A stretch of 10,825 nt of DNA from positions 1 to 10,825 of the forward strand of contig URGI01000061.1 of assembly GCA_900547315.1 (NCBI GenBank), written 5' to 3'. Below the pieces are notes generated by a model. It was not told the DNA's origin. It did not search any database and saw only the letters and a program-made list of their open reading frames with translations. Below, one piece after another: positions 7,078-10,825 of this stretch (position 1 is the stretch's first letter; each line of letters opens with the position of its first letter). Source of the DNA: an uncultured Eubacteriales bacterium. GTDB taxonomy: Bacteria; Bacillota; Clostridia; Oscillospirales; Oscillospiraceae. Made by a program: the position numbers and the translations under genes.

Positions 7078-7113
7078 AAAAAAGCATGGGGATTATTCAA
7101 TTATCCCCATGCT
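7078..7113 (-). terminator. Terminator/attenuator between rpsO and pnp
   Basis: AGCATGGGGAT (7083-7093) pairs perfectly with ATCCCCATGCT (7103-7113) around a 9-base A/T loop, and on the minus strand six T's follow (7083-7078). It begins about 40 bases past the rpsO stop. It should end most rpsO transcripts, with pnp receiving a read-through fraction. This may keep S15 output above PNPase output. Confidence 0.88.
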
Positions 7114-7153
7114 CAATACCTTCATAACCTTCAGAAAGAGCTGAACGGCAAAA

Positions 7154-7420
7154 TTACTTACGGATGTTCAGCTTTGCGATGATCGCACGGTAACGCTCGA
7201 TGTCCTTCTTGGCGAGGTAGTCAAGGAGGCGGCGGCGCTTACCGACCATTTTGTACATGCCCAGACGGCTGTGGTCGTCGTTGGGGTGATTCTTCAGATG
7301 CTCGGTCAGCTCACGGATACGCTGAGTGAGGATAGCGATCTGAACTTCGGGGGAGCCGGTGTCGCCCTCGTGGGTGGCGTTCGCGGCGATAACGCTGGTC
7401 TTGACTTCTTTGGTGATCAT
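7154..7420 (-). CDS. rpsO: 30S ribosomal protein S15
   Basis: This 88-residue primary binding protein of the small subunit recognises the three-way junction of 16S rRNA and helps assemble the platform. It matches the family nearly end to end: the conserved DTGSPEVQIAILTQRI (20-35), the rRNA-contacting LTEHLKNHPNDDHSRLG (38-54) and the C-terminal RRRLLDYLAKKDIERY helix. Length equals the usual 88-89 residues. AAGGGG lies about 11 bases before the ATG. It has its own strong promoter and a roughly 108-base leader long enough for S15 autoregulation, and precedes pnp as in most bacteria. Confidence 0.98.
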   Translation of the reverse strand: MITKEVKTSVIAANATHEGDTGSPEVQIAILTQRIRELTEHLKNHPNDDHSRLGMYKMVGKRRRLLDYLAKKDIERYRAIIAKLNIRK

Positions 7421-7528
7421 AGTGATGATTACCCCTTTCTTGAAATTCTATACCCTGCGTCTAAGCCGAGGGCGGAAAGGCTACCGCATCGGCGGCATGA
7501 CCCCATGGCTGAGAGCGCGGGCGCATAC
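7421..7528 (-). promoter_or_regulatory. rpsO 5' leader, candidate S15 autoregulatory RNA
   Basis: About 108 bases lie between the predicted transcription start and the S15 start codon. Read on the minus strand they contain a short hairpin CCGC/GCGG (7484-7487, 7492-7495) and a neighbouring AGCC/GGCT pairing (7464-7467, 7479-7482). A competing pairing, GCCGA/TCGGC (7465-7469, 7489-7493), uses overlapping bases. S15 represses its own mRNA through leader structures in several bacteria, with shapes that differ among lineages. The pairings here are short, so this is only a candidate. Confidence 0.35.
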
Positions 7529-7534
7529 TGGAGT

Positions 7535-7563
7535 ATAATAGCATCAAACGGCGGATAAGTCAA
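7535..7563 (-). promoter_or_regulatory. Promoter of rpsO(-pnp)
   Basis: On the minus strand TTGACT (7558-7563) and TATTAT (7535-7540) are separated by 17 bases, the same two hexamers and spacing as the transporter promoter at the left edge. It lies 25 bases beyond the stop of the upstream fusion gene, with no clear terminator in between, so some read-through from the ttcA unit into rpsO is likely. Confidence 0.8.
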
Positions 7564-7587
7564 CAGATTTCTGCGCGGCGCGGAGCT

Positions 7588-8706
7588 TTATTTGTCTCGT
7601 GCCTCAAATATAAGCCCACAGCGCGCCGGAACGTCCATTTCGCGGAAATATTTCTCCTCAAACGGGATCCAGCGCTCGAAGAAATCGCGGCTGCGTTCGC
7701 CGTTGCGGCGCATGATCCGTTCGTGCTGAAGCTCCGGAGATACCGAGAGGAACACGGTGAGATCATAGGCTCCGGCAAGCTCGGGGTGCATGCTGTATGC
7801 ACCCTCAATGAAGCTGACCGTCTTCGGCTCGACCTCGACCGTGTCGCCCAAGGCCATATTGCGGCAGACGAAGGGGCGGTAGCTGAAGCGGCTTCCGTTC
7901 TCCAGCGGGGCGAGGACTTCGGCGGCGAAGCGCTCGCGGTCAACATTCCCGCCGGGTTCGGCGAAACGCTCCGGCCTGCGCTGCTCGGGACGGAGGAAGA
8001 AATCGTCCATGTGAAAAACGTTCCCGCCGCACAGCTCCGCAAGCCGCGCCGCGAGAGTGCTCTTGCCCGCGCCGCAGCGGCCGTCGATCGCGATGATGAC
8101 CCGCGGCTGCGTGTCGAGCAGGCGGTCGATACGCGTTTTGATCTCCTGCGCGATGCCCTCAAAGGACGTGTCCGCGGCCTGCCGCATCACCACGTTTTTC
8201 AGGTACTCATTGAACCGGTCGTACTCATCCTGCGACAGCTCGCGTGGGTACGACATGATGACAAGCCTGTGCCCATGCCCATCGAAGCCCGCGCGGTACG
8301 GCGGATGGACGTGCGCGAACGGGTTTGCGTGATACCCGCAGCGTTCGTAGAAGCCCTTGCGCCGCACGGATGTCTTGTCCGACGGCGGGTCGATCTCAAG
8401 TATCACGGTCTTGCCCTTCTCGCCTAGAAGCTCCAGCGCGCGCTGGCCGCAGCGCTGTCCGCGCCGCTCGGGAAGAATGCAGAAGTGTTCTACATATATA
8501 AAGTCCGCGGTCTCCCAGTACAGCATGTCGCCGCACCACTCTCCGCTGTCGTCATATATCAGGTCGAAGAGGTATTCGGGGTGGGTCATTATGCTGCGCT
8601 GCGACTCGATGCTGCGCTGCTCGTGGATGGGGAAGCTGACGCCGTACAGGTCAAATGCGGACTCGAAGTCCGCGCCGGCAGCGGAAGTGAGTCTTTTGAA
8701 TTTCAT
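7588..8706 (-). CDS. Fusion protein: GNAT acetyltransferase domain plus uridine-kinase-like P-loop kinase
   Basis: This 372-residue protein appears to join two enzymes. Residues 1 to about 155 look like a GNAT acyltransferase: strand YVEHFCILPE (71-80) leads into RRGQRCGQRALELL (81-94), the acetyl-CoA pyrophosphate loop, and KGFYERCGY (117-125) is the usual C-terminal motif. The loop is off-consensus because the first glycine of the R-x-x-G-x-G pattern is Arg86. After a short charged linker, residues 202-372 form a kinase of the uridine kinase/phosphoribulokinase type: VIIAIDGRCGAGKST (203-217) is strand plus Walker A, HMDDFFL (232-238) carries the conserved Asp pair, and FIEGAYSMHPEL (299-310) is the second acidic motif. 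The start is the ATG after GGAGG (8713-8717); an upstream in-frame ATG at 8814 would lie inside ttcA and has no site. Substrates are unknown. It follows ttcA by 28 bases and is probably cotranscribed with it. Confidence 0.85.
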   Translation of the reverse strand: MKFKRLTSAAGADFESAFDLYGVSFPIHEQRSIESQRSIMTHPEYLFDLIYDDSGEWCGDMLYWETADFIYVEHFCILPERRGQRCGQRALELLGEKGKTVILEIDPPSDKTSVRRKGFYERCGYHANPFAHVHPPYRAGFDGHGHRLVIMSYPRELSQDEYDRFNEYLKNVVMRQAADTSFEGIAQEIKTRIDRLLDTQPRVIIAIDGRCGAGKSTLAARLAELCGGNVFHMDDFFLRPEQRRPERFAEPGGNVDRERFAAEVLAPLENGSRFSYRPFVCRNMALGDTVEVEPKTVSFIEGAYSMHPELAGAYDLTVFLSVSPELQHERIMRRNGERSRDFFERWIPFEEKYFREMDVPARCGLIFEARDK

Positions 8707-8734
8707 GTGAAGCCTCCGAGGGGAATGTGTCGTA

Positions 8735-9463
8735 TTACCTTTCCGGCGCCCAGCCGTCGAGCGGGAGCCGCTGCATCGCGCCGAATATCTTTGAGCGCAT
8801 GTCCGGATAGTCATGGCCGAGCGTTTTCAGGAGCTGCTTTATCTCATAGCGCTTGCTGCCCTTGTCCTGCGGGCACGGGTTTTCGACTATGGGCAGCTCC
8901 AGCTGATGGGCGAGATTCGATATGCGCTGCTCGCCCGCGTATATCAGCGGGCGTATCTGCGTCACGCCGGAGCGGTCGAGGTAGGTCACGGGCTGGAAGC
9001 AGCTCAGCCGCCCCTCGAACAGCAGCGACATCATGAATGTTTCGACCGCGTCGTCAAAATGATGCCCCAGAGCGAGCTTGTTTATCCCGCGCTCGCGCAG
9101 AAGATTGCCGAGCGCGCCGCGGCGCATTTTCGCGCAGAGCGAGCAGGGGTTGTCCTCCTTCCGCACATCGAACACGATCTGCTTGATGTCGGTTTTGACG
9201 CAGGTGTACGGTACGTTGATCCGCGCGCAGAGCTCGGCCACGGGGGAGAAATCCATGCCGTCGAAGCCCAGCTCTATCGTCACGGCTTCAAGCTCAAATT
9301 GTATGGGGTAGTATCTGCGCAGCCGGTCGAGCGCGAGCAGGAGCACAAGACTGTCTTTCCCGCCGGACACGCCGACGGCCACGCGGTCGCCGTCCTGTAT
9401 CATGCCGTAGTCGTCCACGGCGCGGCGGATCAGGCCGGTGAAATCATTGAGTGCTTTGTCCAT
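8735..9463 (-). CDS. ttcA: tRNA 2-thiocytidine biosynthesis protein TtcA-like
   Basis: This 242-residue cytosolic PP-loop ATPase should activate and thiolate cytidine 32 of certain tRNAs, tuning the anticodon loop. The adenylation loop SGGKDS is at 33-38. The CxxC pair C107/C110 (NPCSLC) plus a third cysteine C197 (VENPCPQDKGSKR) are the ligands expected for the iron-sulfur cluster that carries sulfur in this family. ALGHHFDDAVETFMMSLLFEGRL (131-153) and the RPLIYAGE stretch are family hallmarks and argue against TilS. At 242 residues it is shorter than E. coli TtcA (about 311), as is common in Clostridia. AAGGAAA lies about ten bases before the ATG. It is first in a two-gene unit with the GNAT-kinase fusion and divergent from rplM. 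Confidence 0.9.
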   Translation of the reverse strand: MDKALNDFTGLIRRAVDDYGMIQDGDRVAVGVSGGKDSLVLLLALDRLRRYYPIQFELEAVTIELGFDGMDFSPVAELCARINVPYTCVKTDIKQIVFDVRKEDNPCSLCAKMRRGALGNLLRERGINKLALGHHFDDAVETFMMSLLFEGRLSCFQPVTYLDRSGVTQIRPLIYAGEQRISNLAHQLELPIVENPCPQDKGSKRYEIKQLLKTLGHDYPDMRSKIFGAMQRLPLDGWAPER

Positions 9464-9499
9464 AAAAAGTTTCCTTGAAAATTGAAAAATGATTTTGAG

Positions 9500-9528
9500 A
9501 TTATACGCGAATTCGTGAGAATTTGCGA
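9500..9528 (-). promoter_or_regulatory. Probable promoter of ttcA
   Basis: A perfect -10 box TATAAT (9500-9505, minus strand) has a weak -35, TCGCAA (9523-9528), at 17-base spacing. Transcription would start near 9493, only about 30 bases before the gene. The -35 region lies in the purine-rich 10-base-periodic tract shared with the divergent rplM promoter. Confidence 0.5.
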
Positions 9529-9566
9529 GGATTCAAGAGATTTGAAAATCAGAATTAAAATAGCCG

Positions 9567-9595
9567 TTGACAAGCGGAAATGCTTGTGATATAAA
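9567..9595 (+). promoter_or_regulatory. Promoter of rplM-rpsI
   Basis: A perfect -35 box TTGACA (9567-9572) and a -10 box TATAAA (9590-9595) are separated by 17 bases, as expected for a heavily transcribed ribosomal protein operon. An A/T-rich stretch (9541-9560) lies just upstream where an UP element would be. Transcription should begin near 9602. Confidence 0.85.
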
Positions 9596-9601
9596 GATAA
9601 A

Positions 9602-9651
9602 GCGCGTTTAGAGAAATAATACTATCGCGCATGAAAAATGTCAAAACATTT
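9602..9651 (+). promoter_or_regulatory. rplM 5' leader with two hairpins, candidate L13 leader
   Basis: The leader of about 72 bases begins with GCGCG (9602-9606), which pairs with CGCGC (9626-9630). A second hairpin, AAATGT/ACATTT (9636-9641, 9646-9651), has a CAAA loop. The ribosome binding site GGAGG follows at 9661. Bacillota often carry an L13-responsive leader RNA ahead of rplM, and this sits in the right place with compact paired elements. I cannot match it to the published consensus by eye. Confidence 0.45.
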
Positions 9652-9673
9652 AATCTATATGGAGGCACAGAAC

Positions 9674-10102
9674 ATGTCTACTACCATGGTAACCAAGGAG
9701 ACCGTTACCCGCAAGTGGTACGTCCTTGATGCAGCCGGCAAGCCCATGGGCAAAACCGCTGCCCTCGCCGCAGACCTTCTCCGCGGCAAGCTCAAGACCG
9801 ATTACACCCCCAACGTTGACTGCGGCGATTACGTCATCATCGTCAACGCCAAGGACGCAGTCCTCACCGGCAAGAAGCTGGAGCAGAAGTACTACCGTAC
9901 CCACTCCGGTTATCCCGGCGGCCTGAAGGAGACCCAGTACAAGACCCTTATGGCCAAGAAGCCCGAGCTCGCAATGCGTCTTGCAGTCCGCGGCATGCTT
10001 CAGAAGAACACCATCGCTCAGTGGCAGCTCAAGCGCCTGAGAGTCTTCGCCGGCGCGGAGCACACCCATGCAGCTCAGAAGCCCGAAGTTTGGGATCGCT
10101 AA
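9674..10102 (+). CDS. rplM: 50S ribosomal protein L13
   Basis: This 142-residue protein is an early-assembling component of the large subunit that binds 23S rRNA. Landmarks are RKWYVLDAAGKPMGKTAALAA (13-33), the YVIIVNAKDAVLTGKK strand (53-68), YYRTHSGYPGG (73-83) and RLAVRGMLQKN (102-112), followed by LKRLRVFAGAEHTHAAQ (119-135). Two usually conserved positions differ: the prolines of MLPKN and HPH are Gln110 and Thr131. The ATG at 9674 is chosen because GGAGG (9661-9665) precedes it by eight bases and the length then equals that of E. coli L13; an in-frame ATG at 9638 lies in the leader hairpin with no site. It is 16 bases upstream of rpsI, the conserved L13-S9 pair. Confidence 0.97.
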   Translation: MSTTMVTKETVTRKWYVLDAAGKPMGKTAALAADLLRGKLKTDYTPNVDCGDYVIIVNAKDAVLTGKKLEQKYYRTHSGYPGGLKETQYKTLMAKKPELAMRLAVRGMLQKNTIAQWQLKRLRVFAGAEHTHAAQKPEVWDR

Positions 10103-10118
10103 GAGGAGGTAAAGAAAT

Positions 10119-10529
10119 ATGGCAACCTATAAGTGCAAGAAGCCCTATATGTACGGCACCGGACGCAGAAAGTCCTCCGTCGCACGCGTTCACCTCATCC
10201 CCAACGGCACCGGCGCTATCACCATCAACGGCCGTGATATCGACGATTACTTCGGTCTCGATACCCTCAAGCTCATCGTCCGTCAGCCCCTCGTCACCAC
10301 CGGCACCGTCGGCAAGGTCGACATCGAGGCTACTGTCTCCGGCGGCGGCGTTTCCGGTCAGGCCGGCGCCATCCGTCACGGCATCGCCCGCGCGCTGATC
10401 GTTGTTGATGAGAACTACCGTTCCGCCCTCAAGGCCGCAGGCTTCCTGACCCGCGACCCGAGAATGAAAGAGCGTAAGAAGTACGGTCTCAAGGCCGCCC
10501 GCCGCGCTCCGCAGTTCAGCAAGCGTTGA
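10119..10529 (+). CDS. rpsI: 30S ribosomal protein S9
   Basis: This 136-residue small-subunit head protein has a basic C-terminal tail that reaches to the P-site tRNA. Diagnostic segments are YGTGRRKSSVARV (12-24), GGGVSGQAGAIRHGIARAL (75-93, the S9 signature), LTRDPRMKERKKYGLKAARRAPQ (110-132, described here by its ends) and the terminal SKR. AGGAGGT (10104-10110) gives a strong ribosome binding site. It is cotranscribed with rplM and followed by a terminator. The N-terminus has a short lead (MATYKCKKPYM) before the conserved core. Codon choice (CTC, CGT/CGC, ATC, GTC) is that of a highly expressed gene. Confidence 0.98.
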   Translation: MATYKCKKPYMYGTGRRKSSVARVHLIPNGTGAITINGRDIDDYFGLDTLKLIVRQPLVTTGTVGKVDIEATVSGGGVSGQAGAIRHGIARALIVVDENYRSALKAAGFLTRDPRMKERKKYGLKAARRAPQFSKR

Positions 10530-10559
10530 TCAGACGCAAATTTACAACTCAAAAGCTCA

Positions 10560-10594
10560 AAAACCCCGGAAAATGCTGATTTTCCGGGGTTTTC
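10560..10594 (+). terminator. Intrinsic terminator of rplM-rpsI
   Basis: A perfect stem of about 15 bases (10560-10574 with 10579-10593, core CCCCGGAAAAT) closes a GCTG loop and ends in a T-run at 10590-10593. It lies about 30 bases past the S9 stop and forms a standard strong terminator. Confidence 0.92.
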
Positions 10595-10632
10595 TTATAC
10601 CCTTTTCGTCTGATTGCTTTTGAAGCCTTTCG

Positions 10633-10751
10633 TTGTTTTTGACCGTATGTGACCTCGGTTAACCCATTTTATAAGGGCTAAAAATGGGTTAACCGGGACA
10701 AATGGGTGAGTAAATGGGTGAGTAAATGGGTTAACTGAAGGGTCAACACAA
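10633..10751. repeat. Nested inverted repeat with 12-base direct repeats, non-coding
   Basis: CGGTTAACCCATTTT (10656-10670) pairs perfectly with AAAATGGGTTAACCG (10681-10695) across a 10-base loop. Three 12-base units follow head to tail: AAATGGGTGAGT twice (10700-10711, 10712-10723), then AAATGGGTTAAC (10724-10735), a copy of the stem arm. AAATGGGT thus occurs four times forward and once inverted. Outermost, TTGTTTTTGACC (10633-10644) faces GGTCAACACAA (10741-10751) as an imperfect inverted pair. The role is unknown. Iteron-like protein binding sites, a recombinase attachment region or a small non-autonomous element are all possible. Confidence 0.75.
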
Positions 10752-10825
10752 GGTGAATTTGCGGTTTTTTTTCATGAACGCCCCTAAGTAAAAATGAACT
10801 GCATTGACACTGATGCGGTTTGTAC
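10752..10825. other. Unassigned right edge of the window
   Basis: No gene begins here. An 8-base T-run (10765-10772) has no stem before it that would make a terminator. TTGACA at 10804-10809 could be the -35 of a promoter whose -10 would fall just beyond the window, which would fit a plus-strand gene to the right. Confidence 0.3.

Noticed and set aside
8704..8814. Upstream in-frame start giving the GNAT-kinase fusion 36 extra residues
   Set aside because: The extra residues lie within ttcA in another frame and look random, whereas the ATG at 8704-8706 has a GGAGG site at proper distance.
9638..9673. Upstream ATG that would extend L13 by 12 residues
   Set aside because: It lacks a ribosome binding site and lies in the leader hairpin. 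The ATG at 9674 has GGAGG eight bases upstream and gives the usual L13 length.
10700..10735. CRISPR-like repeats
   Set aside because: The units are 12 bases long, directly adjacent, and only three in number, with no spacers between them.

Overview
The window looks like the chromosome of a fairly GC-rich member of the Clostridia (Bacillota), possibly the Oscillospiraceae or a neighbouring family. The reasons are strong AGGAGG-type ribosome binding sites, sigma-A-like promoters with 17-base spacers, Gram-positive-style lipoproteins, and compact core genes (S15, PNPase, L13, S9). The taxonomic call is an inference from style, not from a database match. No rRNA, tRNA, CRISPR array or transposase gene was seen, and no gene is cut by either edge.

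Bases 1-4010 (+ strand) hold one transcription unit. A near-consensus promoter is followed by a textbook arginine-repressor box. Then come a lipoprotein substrate-binding protein, a permease and an ATPase of the polar amino acid ABC family, and an AbgB-like M20 amidohydrolase, ending at a strong hairpin terminator. The last three genes overlap or touch, and a GNRA-capped hairpin separates the binding-protein gene from the permease gene. The likely job is import of arginine or a related compound, with the hydrolase perhaps processing amino-acyl conjugates.

Bases 4025-7563 (- strand) hold, in transcription order, a promoter, a leader, rpsO (S15), a terminator, a long leader hairpin, pnp (PNPase), a terminator, and then a separately promoted lipoprotein gene of unknown function. 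The rpsO-terminator-hairpin-pnp layout resembles the autoregulated rpsO-pnp locus of Escherichia coli.

Bases 7588-9528 (- strand) hold a two-gene unit: a TtcA-like tRNA 2-thiocytidine synthetase, then a fusion of a GNAT acetyltransferase domain to a uridine-kinase-like P-loop domain. No clear terminator separates this unit from the rpsO promoter.

Bases 9567-10594 (+ strand) hold the rplM-rpsI (L13-S9) operon with a strong promoter, a structured leader and a terminator. The last 230 bases are non-coding. They carry a nested inverted repeat with 12-base direct repeats (10633-10751), the least explained DNA in the window.

The most interesting items are the arginine-box control of an ABC/AbgB operon, the GNAT-kinase fusion, the pnp leader hairpin and the repeat structure after rpsI. 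Nothing seen amounts to a clear new multi-gene system.
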